Below are positions 39,569 through 45,998 of a stretch of DNA of 45,998 nt, piece after piece (positions within the stretch are counted from its first letter, which is position 1; each line of letters opens with the position of its first letter). The notes below the pieces were generated by a model. It made no database searches. It was not told the origin of the DNA and was given only the letters and a program-made list of their open reading frames with translations. The position numbers and the translations under genes are program-made. The DNA comes from Paludibacteraceae bacterium (GTDB lineage Bacteria > Bacteroidota > Bacteroidia > Bacteroidales > Paludibacteraceae): assembly GCA_016302585.1 (NCBI GenBank), contig JAEDNI010000011.1, positions 1 through 45,998 of the forward strand. The letters are read 5' to 3'.

Positions 39569-40732
39569 ATGCTTTTCCGGGACATCATAGGGCAAGAGGC
39601 TACGAAGCAAAAGCTTCGTCAAGCGGTGCGTGAAGGGCGTATTCCCCACGCGCAACTCTTCACGGGTATTGCCGGCATTGGCAAACTGCAACTGGCTTTG
39701 GCCTATTCCCAATACCTTAATTGTCCGAATCGAACGGAGGAAGACAGTTGTGGGGCTTGTCCTACTTGTCTGCAATGGGAGAGACTGCAGCATCCCGATT
39801 TGCATTTTGTGTTTCCAATCGTGAAAGCAGATGCGGGAGATACGTGCGATGCCTATTTGGAACCTTGGCGCGAAATAATTCTCAATAAGCATTATTTTGA
39901 TTTAGATGATTGGCATAGGGCCTTGGGTATAGAAACCAAACAATCCATGATTTACGAGAAAGAGAGCGGGGAAATCCTCCGCAAACTCAGTCTCAAATCC
40001 TATGGAGAGGGTTATAAAGTAATGATTATTTGGCAACCGGAAAAGATGAATGCCGATTGCGCCAATAAACTGCTTAAGATACTGGAAGAACCTGCGCCAA
40101 AAACCGTTTTCTTATTGGTAAGCGAACATCCGGAGAAATTGTTATCCACCATTCAGTCCCGTGTGCAAACAATTTGTGTGCCGCGTTTGGAGAAAGAGAC
40201 CATAGCCGAAGTGTTGGTACGGCAAGGTATTGATTCTTCGAAAGCGAATGATATCGCTCGTATAGCGAATGGCAGTTATCTGGCAGCGCAAAAAAAAGTC
40301 GATGAATCCGAAGAGAATCAGCAGGAATTGCGTGATTTCATCGCCCTCTTCCGGGATGCCTATACGGTCGGAGTACTGTCAGACCCGCAAAAGAAATTTG
40401 AATCCCTTAAGCGCTTGCGTCAATGGTCTTTGGATATGGCGGATAGTAAAGTGGGACGAGAGAAGCAAAAGCATTTCCTTCAATATGCACAACAGCAAGT
40501 ACGAGAGAATTTCATTCGGAATGTTAATCAGCCGGAACTCAATTACCAGATAGAAGAAGAACGTGCCTTCTCTACCAAGTTTGCGCCGTTTATACATGCC
40601 GGAAACGTAGAGGAGATAATGAACCAGTTAGATTTGGCTGAACGTCAAATAGAACAAAACGGAAATGCAAAGGTGATTTTTTTTGACCTTTGCTTGCAAA
40701 TGATAGTGTTAATTAAGAAATCACGACCATAA
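39569..40732 (+). CDS. holB: DNA polymerase III delta-prime subunit
   Basis: 387 residues. RDIIGQEATKQKLRQAV and PHAQLFTGIAGIGKLQLALA resemble the clamp-loader AAA+ start, with a modified Walker A (GIAGIGKLQ). Three zinc-binding cysteines appear in CGACPTCLQW with an earlier CPN. VMIIWQPEKMNADCANKLLK, ILEEPAPKTVFLLVSEH and LSTIQSRVQTI are the sensor and SRC-like blocks (SRV here, so the usual arginine-finger cysteine differs). Delta-prime is the stator of the clamp loader. It sits 18 nt after plsC and 10 nt before the RicT-family gene. Confidence 0.88.
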   Translation: MLFRDIIGQEATKQKLRQAVREGRIPHAQLFTGIAGIGKLQLALAYSQYLNCPNRTEEDSCGACPTCLQWERLQHPDLHFVFPIVKADAGDTCDAYLEPWREIILNKHYFDLDDWHRALGIETKQSMIYEKESGEILRKLSLKSYGEGYKVMIIWQPEKMNADCANKLLKILEEPAPKTVFLLVSEHPEKLLSTIQSRVQTICVPRLEKETIAEVLVRQGIDSSKANDIARIANGSYLAAQKKVDESEENQQELRDFIALFRDAYTVGVLSDPQKKFESLKRLRQWSLDMADSKVGREKQKHFLQYAQQQVRENFIRNVNQPELNYQIEEERAFSTKFAPFIHAGNVEEIMNQLDLAERQIEQNGNAKVIFFDLCLQMIVLIKKSRP

Positions 40733-40742
40733 TACATTGTAT

Positions 40743-41849
40743 ATGAAGAAATATACTGTTGGAAACGAACATTATGAGTTGCCTGCTGCGGCTACAAAGC
40801 GCAATTCTACCCATATGTTGCCTGTGAGCGACTGGTTGAGCGATTTGGCCGAGAATACACAACTCACCGATCTGATAGAGGTTCAATTTAAAAACACTCG
40901 AAAAGGCTATTTCCATAATAGTCTGAATCTTCCCTTGGAGAAAGGATCCAAAGTTGTTGTGGAGGCTAATCCCGGATATGATCTTGGAGAAGTGGTGTTA
41001 ACCGGTAAATTGGTGGAACTGCAAATCAAGAAAAATAATATTGATAGTTCGAGATATGAGATCCGCCAAGTGCTGCGCCTCGCAACAGACGAAGATCTCG
41101 AGCGCGCACGCCAAGCTCATGCGCGTGAGCAGGAAACAATGATTAAAGCACGCCAATTAGCCAAGTCTCTTGGATTGGAGATGAAGATAGGTGATGTTGA
41201 GTATCAAGGAGACGGATCCAAAGCCATCTTCTTCTATATCGCTGATGGACGTGTCGATTTCCGTCAACTCATCAAGGTCTATGCTGAGACTTTCCGGATC
41301 CGTGTGGAGATGAAGCAGATTGGTGCACGTCAAGAAGCCGGTCGAATCGGAGGCACTGGACCTTGCGGGCGTGAACTATGTTGCTCTACGTGGATGATCA
41401 ATTTTTCATCCGTTGGAACAGGAGCGGCCAGACTACAAAACTTATCACCGAATCCGCAGAAACTCACAGGTATGTGCGCTAAACTCAAATGTTGTTTGAA
41501 TTACGAAGTACCTGTTTATGAAGATGCATCTAAATCCCTTCCTCCGCGACATGTAACGTTGGAGACGAAAGATGCCACCTACTATTTCTTTGCGGCCGAC
41601 CCGCTTGCCGGAACGGTTACCTATTCTTCAGATCCCCATACTGCAGGTAATCTGACAACACTCACTGCCGATCGCGCGCATGAGATTATCGCCATGAATC
41701 GTAGAGGAGAAAAACCGGATACACTGGAAGGTACACGTGCTATCAGTGCAGAGATCGGATATCAAACTGGCCATGGAGATGTTACTCGATTTGATAAAAA
41801 GAAACATCATGACAACCGTGACCGTAGAGAAAGGAGAGATAGACGATGA
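40743..41849 (+). CDS. PSP1-domain protein, RicT/YaaT family
   Basis: 368 residues from the ATG at 40743; a TTG two codons earlier is less likely. The PSP1 domain (about 45-140) contains VVVEANPGYDLGEVVLTG; the conserved cysteine cluster follows as GGTGPCGRELCCSTW and MCAKLKCCLNYE. RicT in Bacillus joins an Fe-S complex that affects RNase Y; in Bacteroidetes the gene typically lies between holB and gldH, exactly as here. The C-terminus is a charged Arg-rich tail. It overlaps gldH by 4 nt. Confidence 0.9.
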   Translation: MKKYTVGNEHYELPAAATKRNSTHMLPVSDWLSDLAENTQLTDLIEVQFKNTRKGYFHNSLNLPLEKGSKVVVEANPGYDLGEVVLTGKLVELQIKKNNIDSSRYEIRQVLRLATDEDLERARQAHAREQETMIKARQLAKSLGLEMKIGDVEYQGDGSKAIFFYIADGRVDFRQLIKVYAETFRIRVEMKQIGARQEAGRIGGTGPCGRELCCSTWMINFSSVGTGAARLQNLSPNPQKLTGMCAKLKCCLNYEVPVYEDASKSLPPRHVTLETKDATYYFFAADPLAGTVTYSSDPHTAGNLTTLTADRAHEIIAMNRRGEKPDTLEGTRAISAEIGYQTGHGDVTRFDKKKHHDNRDRRERRDRR

Positions 41850-42304
41850 AAAAGATTATTTTCCTCTTATCCGCTATGGTCATGCTGTTTCTGGCAGGAT
41901 GCTCTAATTCCATTCAGTATAGTCGGTTTACTCCGATTTCATCGCAGGAATGGAATATGGACTCGTTGGCTCAGTTTGACTATTTGATTGAAGATACTAT
42001 GGCGGATTATCAGATGCTTATCTATGTGCGTCATACTGAGCAATATCCGTATCAAAATATGTGGCTTTTTGTGGACGATGCCGGACGCCAAGATACGATA
42101 GAGTTTTATCTGGCAGATGACAGAGGACAATGGCTGGGTAATAAACACCACGGTTTTATCGAGATGCCTGTTTTGTGGGAAGAGACAAAGCATTTTTCGG
42201 ATACCGGTGCCTATACGATGCGTATCTCGCATGGCATGAGAGATAGTCTCTTGCGCGGTGTGACAGATATCGGATTGGAGATTCTGCGAAATGGGAAAGA
42301 ATAA
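41846..42304 (+). CDS. gldH: GldH-like lipoprotein
   Basis: 152 residues. The signal peptide MKKIIFLLSAMVMLFLAGC has the lipobox LAGC. The body has WNMDSLAQFDYLIEDTMADY, IYVRHTEQYPYQNMWLFVD and DTGAYTMRISHGMRDSLLRG, the pattern of GldH. The family was defined in gliding flavobacteria but persists in non-gliding Bacteroidales. Position after the RicT-family gene, with a 4-nt overlap, is the usual one. It overlaps trmB by 14 nt. Confidence 0.88.
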   Translation: MKKIIFLLSAMVMLFLAGCSNSIQYSRFTPISSQEWNMDSLAQFDYLIEDTMADYQMLIYVRHTEQYPYQNMWLFVDDAGRQDTIEFYLADDRGQWLGNKHHGFIEMPVLWEETKHFSDTGAYTMRISHGMRDSLLRGVTDIGLEILRNGKE

Positions 42305-43055
42305 ATTAAAGAAATTTGCTGAGATGGAGACATTTTCCAATGTCTTCCAATGTGGAGCACGGGAAATGTTGCCCTCCAACCACATTCATCCAATGGCCGG
42401 ACATTGGAGAGATGCCTATTTCCATAATGACAATCCGATTGTGCTTGAACTCGGTTGCGGACGAGGAGAATATACGGTAGGCTTGGCCAAACAATATCCC
42501 GAAAAGAACTTCATAGGAATTGATATCAAAGGAGCGCGCATGTGGGCAGGCGCGAAAGAAGCGGAACTGAATGCGTTGAAAAACGTAGCTTTCTTGCGAA
42601 CCAATATAGAAATCATCACCTCCTTCTTTGTCAGGGATGAAGTGGATGAGATATGGATTACTTTCTGCGACCCCCAGATGAAAAAGGCCACCAAACGTCT
42701 CACCTCTACCTATTTCATGCAGCGGTATCAAGAGATCGTTCGTCCTGAGGGGCTAATTCATCTCAAAACAGATAGCCCGTTCCTTTATACCTATACCTGT
42801 GAGATGCTACGTCTTAATGCCTATCCGGTCCTGTGTAACACGTCTGATTTATATGCCGATGAAACCGGCTCTTTAGCCGATGCCAAAGCGCTGCAGACGC
42901 ACTATGAGAAACAGTGGCTGGATCGTGGATTGAGCATCAAGTATCTCCAATGGCAACTGTCCCCTAAAACGCAGTGGGAGGAGCCTGCTATAGAGATTGA
43001 GCACGATCCCTATCGCTCCTATGGGCGTAACTATGTCGCTTCCAACCCATCTTAA
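42291..43055 (+). CDS. trmB: tRNA (guanine-46-N7)-methyltransferase
   Basis: 254 residues. GKNKLKKFAEMETFSNVFQ is the characteristic start of the Bacteroidetes enzyme. The S-adenosylmethionine site VLELGCGRGEYTVGLAKQYP and NFIGIDIKGARMW follow, then EIWITFCDPQMKKATKRLT with the DP-K block, and LIHLKTDSPFLYTYT. It makes m7G46 in tRNA variable loops. Its last 23 nt overlap the next gene. Confidence 0.94.
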   Translation: MGKNKLKKFAEMETFSNVFQCGAREMLPSNHIHPMAGHWRDAYFHNDNPIVLELGCGRGEYTVGLAKQYPEKNFIGIDIKGARMWAGAKEAELNALKNVAFLRTNIEIITSFFVRDEVDEIWITFCDPQMKKATKRLTSTYFMQRYQEIVRPEGLIHLKTDSPFLYTYTCEMLRLNAYPVLCNTSDLYADETGSLADAKALQTHYEKQWLDRGLSIKYLQWQLSPKTQWEEPAIEIEHDPYRSYGRNYVASNPS

Positions 43056-44574
43056 AATACTGCTCCTCGCCTTTTCGGCCGTGTTCTTCGGCTCCTGTTC
43101 GTCGCGTGCTATATACGAGGCGGAAGCCGTCGTGGCGCAGGCAGACAGCCTATGGCAGGCAGGTAAGATGTACGGCATCGATGCCGGCGACAGCCTCACC
43201 CTCGCACAAGCGTATAAGACATTAGAAGCTATCCCCCTTCCTTTCACGGGTGAAGGGCTCTGCCCGATCGGACTGCCGGTGGCCGTCCGTAGAACTTCGC
43301 TGGGGTTAGGCTCTCCTTATGCTCATGCCTGCTATCACTACGGCAGATTGTTGCGGGCGAAGGACAACCCGGCGGAAGCGATGCAGGCCTTCATCAACGC
43401 CACCCACTCCCGCACGCACGACTACCATATCCTCGGCCGCGTGTATAGCAATATGGGCTCCATCTGCCATCTCGCAGGTGATTTCCCACTTTCGTATGAC
43501 ATGTACGAGAGGTCAGCCAATTGTTTTCTTGCAGATAACGACTCGCTCTCCTATTACTTCTTGCTCAACGAAATGGCGTTTGAGTTGGCAGCTTCCAAAT
43601 CATTAGATAGTTGTCTATGTATTACACAAAAAATACAAAGTAATTATTCTTTTGACAATGAATTAATGGCTTTCTGCTATTTATCGGAAGCAGAGGCATA
43701 CCTTCGTTGTGGGCAATACGATTCGGCGATTTACTATGCATATAAATCTAAAAGTTTGTATCCTATTCGTTCGGCCGCGGATATACAATTAGCGCAGGCG
43801 TATTCCTTACTGAACATAAAAGATTCCGCTGTGTGTTATGCAAATGCGGTATTGAATCATACCGACAATATTTTCTTAAGGAATAATGCATTGTATATTT
43901 TAACCAATGACGACATGTCCAAAGACAAAGAAGCTATCCGAGAGACGGCGGCAGATAGATCAGATGTTCAGAAATTATTATCCGATAATCAAGGAAAACT
44001 CTCACAAGCCGTGCAATTATTGGAACAGGATCTTGCTAAAACACCCGATTTGCGATGGTTATATGCTGTGATAGCTACGATCATCGTCATAGGTTCGTGC
44101 CTATTATTGTATATCCATAGGAAACGTAATCAACATAAACTGCTATCCCAACAAGTAGATGATTTGACGAGCCAAACTATCGCAATGCAGATAAAAAAGG
44201 AGGAATTGACACAGAGTTATTCCAACAATTATAATCAAATCAAAGAAGATATAGATCACAAGTGCACCCTGCTGCATGATTCGGAAAAGATAAAAAGAAC
44301 ATTGGCATGGAAAAATTACCATACAATGTGTACAATTGTGGACAAGCAATTTTACTTGTTAGCTTCCAAATTGCAAAGCAAGCAGTTATTAAATGAAACA
44401 GAAATACGTTTGTGCATACTGACGTTATTGGATTGTGGTTACGACCAAATGGCGGAGTTGTTGTATCGCTCACCGTCTAGTATGGGAACTCTAAAAATAC
44501 GTGTAGCGAAGAAGTTAGGAACTACTTCAAAGAATCTGCGCTTGTATCTTATTGAAAATGAGTGCATTAGCTGA
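43033..44574 (+). CDS. TPR lipoprotein with membrane segment and putative DNA-binding C-terminus
   Basis: About 513 residues from the ATG at 43033, chosen because it gives a lipoprotein signal (LLLAFSAVFFGSC). Several TPR-like helical pairs run from about 100 to 320 (HILGRVYSNMGSICHLAGDF, YDSAIYYAYKSKSLYP). A membrane helix LRWLYAVIATIIVIGSCLLL near residue 350 is followed by a coiled coil and a C-terminal segment LCILTLLDCGYDQMAELLYR with LKIRVAKKLGTTSKNLRLYL, which resembles a helix-turn-helix. Such TPR-TM-HTH proteins are common Bacteroidales putative one-component regulators. The 5' part is GC-rich and the 3' part from about 43,600 AT-rich. A 52-bp dispersed repeat is in frame near residues 70-90. 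Confidence 0.72.
   Translation: MSLPTHLKILLLAFSAVFFGSCSSRAIYEAEAVVAQADSLWQAGKMYGIDAGDSLTLAQAYKTLEAIPLPFTGEGLCPIGLPVAVRRTSLGLGSPYAHACYHYGRLLRAKDNPAEAMQAFINATHSRTHDYHILGRVYSNMGSICHLAGDFPLSYDMYERSANCFLADNDSLSYYFLLNEMAFELAASKSLDSCLCITQKIQSNYSFDNELMAFCYLSEAEAYLRCGQYDSAIYYAYKSKSLYPIRSAADIQLAQAYSLLNIKDSAVCYANAVLNHTDNIFLRNNALYILTNDDMSKDKEAIRETAADRSDVQKLLSDNQGKLSQAVQLLEQDLAKTPDLRWLYAVIATIIVIGSCLLLYIHRKRNQHKLLSQQVDDLTSQTIAMQIKKEELTQSYSNNYNQIKEDIDHKCTLLHDSEKIKRTLAWKNYHTMCTIVDKQFYLLASKLQSKQLLNETEIRLCILTLLDCGYDQMAELLYRSPSSMGTLKIRVAKKLGTTSKNLRLYLIENECIS
43228..43310. repeat. Long form of the G/C-rich repeat, copy D, in frame in the TPR gene
   Basis: The core 43247-43298 matches 11582-11633 with two mismatches; flanks CCCCCTTCCTTTC and TGGGGTTAGG resemble the short palindromic repeat. 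It encodes about PFTGEGLCPIGLPVAVRRTS in the opposite reading direction from copy C. Confidence 0.9.
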
Positions 44575-44621
44575 TTTCTGTGACAAAATTTGTCTATCGT
44601 GCATTTAAATCATCTTTCTGT

Positions 44622-44643
44622 AAATCAGCAACTTAACTGATTT
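44622..44643 (+). terminator. Weak hairpin after the TPR gene
   Basis: AAATCAG and CTGATTT around an 8-nt loop, 48 nt past the stop, with no T-run. A direct repeat TTTGTCTATC flanks it at about 44590 and 44647. Confidence 0.35.
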
Positions 44644-44661
44644 CATTTGTCTATCTAAAAA

Positions 44662-44693
44662 TTTGCATAAATTAATTTAATGCAGTAATTTTG
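44662..44693 (+). promoter_or_regulatory. Promoter of the secreted DUF3244-like gene
   Basis: TTTGC (44662-44666), 19-nt spacer, TAATTTTG (44686-44693). A palindromic stretch CACCG-TCTTTCGAAAGA-CGGTG followed by TTATTTTTTTA lies directly downstream (44694-44731), resembling an attenuator. Confidence 0.72.
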
Positions 44694-44753
44694 CACCGTC
44701 TTTCGAAAGATTGGCGGTGTTATTTTTTTATTAACCTTTTAAAATATGCTAGT

Positions 44754-45149
44754 ATGAAAAAATGTTTCCTTTTTGTGGCATTGAGTGCATTACTCGCAAT
44801 GCCTTGTATTCTTCGTGCAGAAGAAGTAGAAATTCAATTAGTAGAAGTAATCCAGATGACTCCTCTTCCCGGATATGACCCGCTGGATGATCCCCTGCAA
44901 TCGCCGAACGACCCTCCGCGTCCGCGTGATTTCCGTGCAACGATTAATGGTAATACCTTATCGGTGTCCAAAGAAAACGAAGCTATTCCTTCTGCACAGG
45001 CAACGGTAGTGAATGCCTCTACCGGTGGTGTCGTGGTTAATCAGCAATTCACGACTACGCTCTCCGAGCAAATCGCTACTCAGGGCGTTTATGTTCTCCA
45101 CATCGAAACAGCCGGTGGTGCTTTGGTTGGTCAATTTGTTGTACAATAA
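44754..45149 (+). CDS. Small secreted protein, DUF3244-like
   Basis: 131 residues from the ATG at 44754, which starts a clear signal peptide (MKKCFLFVALSALLAMPCIL ending RA). The mature part begins with an acidic and proline-rich stretch (TPLPGYDPLDDPLQSPNDPP) then RDFRATINGNTLSVSKEN and a small beta-sandwich-like domain with VLHIETAGGALVGQFVV at the end, like the short secreted DUF3244 proteins of Bacteroidales. Function is unknown. It follows a consensus promoter and precedes two lipoprotein genes on the same strand. Confidence 0.75.
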   Translation: MKKCFLFVALSALLAMPCILRAEEVEIQLVEVIQMTPLPGYDPLDDPLQSPNDPPRPRDFRATINGNTLSVSKENEAIPSAQATVVNASTGGVVVNQQFTTTLSEQIATQGVYVLHIETAGGALVGQFVVQ

Positions 45150-45174
45150 GATAATGATTGGTATGATTTTTGCA

Positions 45175-45882
45175 ATGAAAAATATAAGGAATTTTAGATT
45201 CATACACCCACTTGTGGGAGTGCTGTATTATTGTATTGTCACTTCATTTTTTTCATGTGGAGAACCGGTAAATATTAGCGACGGCGGAAACGGAACAAAT
45301 CAATCAGGCTGCACATGGCATAATAGTAAAAACGCAGTTTATTATGATCCCTACTTATTACTTCCATGTTCAAATGGCTGTAGCGACCAGGTTTTTGAAA
45401 ATTTTAATTTAGATATACTTTTAAATTACAGGTCTCTCTACACTGTTATGAATGATTGTACTCTAGGAACAGCAACTGACTTTGAGTTCAAATGGACTAC
45501 TACTTTTACAGGTGAGTCGACATGTGCTGATATGATGCCCAAATCTCAATTAATAACTTTATCATCGGAAGATTACCAATATAGATTCTCTTTTGATAAT
45601 GCGGATATTTTAGAAGGTACGCCTTATATCCCTGATACTTTCGGAGTAGATTATAAAAGCCATAAACATGAGTTGGTATTTAAACTCAAAGATGTGGTAA
45701 ATACATATGACAATTCAATAGGTACAGTAACTTGGACTATAAAATGGACACATCCTGATCAACCAGGAGATGAGTGGCTGTTTCATTTTCCGTCCGAAGG
45801 AGTTATAGGAGATTACAAGCGCAATGATTTTTATGCACCAACTCGGTGGATTTATATAAATGGTCAATTTGAAGAAATTTAA
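45175..45882 (+). CDS. Predicted lipoprotein of unknown function
   Basis: 235 residues from the ATG at 45175; ATGs at 45154 and 45163 are possible alternatives. The N-terminus has a hydrophobic run LVGVLYYCIVTSFFSC with a lipobox-like FFSC. The mature protein is beta-rich with cysteines at about 48, 66 and 71, and blocks DFEFKWTTTFTG, HELVFKLKDVV and GTVTWTIKWTHPDQPGDEW. I recognise no family. It starts 25 nt after the DUF3244-like gene and is followed 16 nt later by another lipoprotein gene, so the three are likely cotranscribed. Confidence 0.7.
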   Translation: MKNIRNFRFIHPLVGVLYYCIVTSFFSCGEPVNISDGGNGTNQSGCTWHNSKNAVYYDPYLLLPCSNGCSDQVFENFNLDILLNYRSLYTVMNDCTLGTATDFEFKWTTTFTGESTCADMMPKSQLITLSSEDYQYRFSFDNADILEGTPYIPDTFGVDYKSHKHELVFKLKDVVNTYDNSIGTVTWTIKWTHPDQPGDEWLFHFPSEGVIGDYKRNDFYAPTRWIYINGQFEEI

Positions 45883-45898
45883 ATTTATTATCACTATT

Positions 45899-45998
45899 AT
45901 GAAAACAAAATTATTACTTTTATTGCCATTATTGGCACTTATCTCTTGCAACACAAGCGAACCAACGAATACCACATCCAACACATCCGGTTACAAGT
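45899..45998 (+). CDS. Predicted lipoprotein, 5' fragment cut by the window edge
   Basis: Thirty-three codons from the ATG at 45899-45901. MKTKLLLLLPLLALISC is a clear lipoprotein signal with lipobox LISC, followed by a Thr/Ser/Asn-rich linker. The rest lies outside the window, so no function can be suggested. Confidence 0.65.
   Translation, partial: MKTKLLLLLPLLALISCNTSEPTNTTSNTSGYK

Noticed and set aside
40141..40149. DnaA-box-like TTATCCACC
   Set aside because: A single mismatched copy inside holB, with no cluster or AT-rich unwinding region.
1..45998. Insertion sequences or a prophage
   Set aside because: No transposase, integrase or phage structural gene was recognised in any frame; the mobile signals are only short repeats.

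Overview
The window reads as chromosomal DNA of an order Bacteroidales bacterium; genus cannot be set from sequence alone. The evidence is the Bacteroidetes-type promoter (TTTG/TTGC, a 19-nt spacer, then TAnnTTTG), which recurs at twelve places, the GldB and GldH lipoproteins, a C10 (streptopain-like) protease with a C-terminal tail typical of this order, a SusC/BtuB-type TonB-dependent receptor, DUF3244-, DUF3316- and DUF2851-type proteins, and the rod-shape gene order mreB-mreC-mreD-mrdA-rodA.

Layout. 1-8.6 kb: a minus-strand defence operon, a type III restriction-modification system whose mod and res genes are separated by a PHP-domain/SMC-like ATPase and an AlbA_2 (Schlafen-like) protein, with junctions of 0-6 nt. 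It runs toward the first codons of a DUF2851 gene at the left edge. 8.6-12.1 kb: a TonB-dependent receptor on the plus strand, convergent with a secreted endonuclease/exonuclease/phosphatase-family protein. 12.1-16.4 kb: an AT-rich accessory stretch with an MBOAT O-acyltransferase and its SGNH-like partner, a DUF4160/DUF2442 pair, and several unusually elaborate nested inverted repeats in gene-free DNA. 16.4-21.4 kb: a minus-strand run of a DUF3316-like outer-membrane protein, S41 protease, LolD-like ABC ATPase, GldB and SufS. 21.6-26.3 kb: a DNA/RNA non-specific nuclease framed by hairpins built from 9-nt units, then a TonB-C-domain protein and a C10 protease in one operon. 26.3-37.2 kb: a housekeeping minus-strand block, mreB-mreC-mreD-mrdA-rodA-yraN-mnmG-apt-uvrC-tsaE, closed by a clear intrinsic terminator. 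37.6 kb: tRNA-Asn(GTT). 37.8-44.6 kb: a plus-strand block of PfkB-family kinase, plsC, holB, RicT/PSP1, gldH, trmB and a TPR-transmembrane putative regulator. 44.7 kb to the end: a small secreted DUF3244-like protein and two lipoproteins, the last cut by the window edge.

The housekeeping genes act in cell-wall elongation (MreBCD, PBP2, RodA), tRNA modification (MnmG, TsaE, TrmB), repair (UvrC), purine salvage (Apt), phospholipid synthesis (PlsC) and replication (HolB). A 16-bp parS-consensus site lies between mnmG and apt, which hints that this segment belongs to the origin domain.

The most unusual signals are: (1) the type III R-M operon with two embedded accessory genes; (2) a family of short G/C-rich palindromic repeats, including a nearly identical 52-bp pair, inserted in frame into at least four protein genes; (3) heptamer repeats (AATTACC/AATCACC) between genes and in frame within sufS; (4) four nested inverted-repeat elements of about 130-190 bp in gene-free DNA, one of them in a promoter-to-gene leader; (5) 9-nt-periodic hairpins around the nuclease gene; (6) the parS site. 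All assignments come from reading motifs and architecture; no database search was run.
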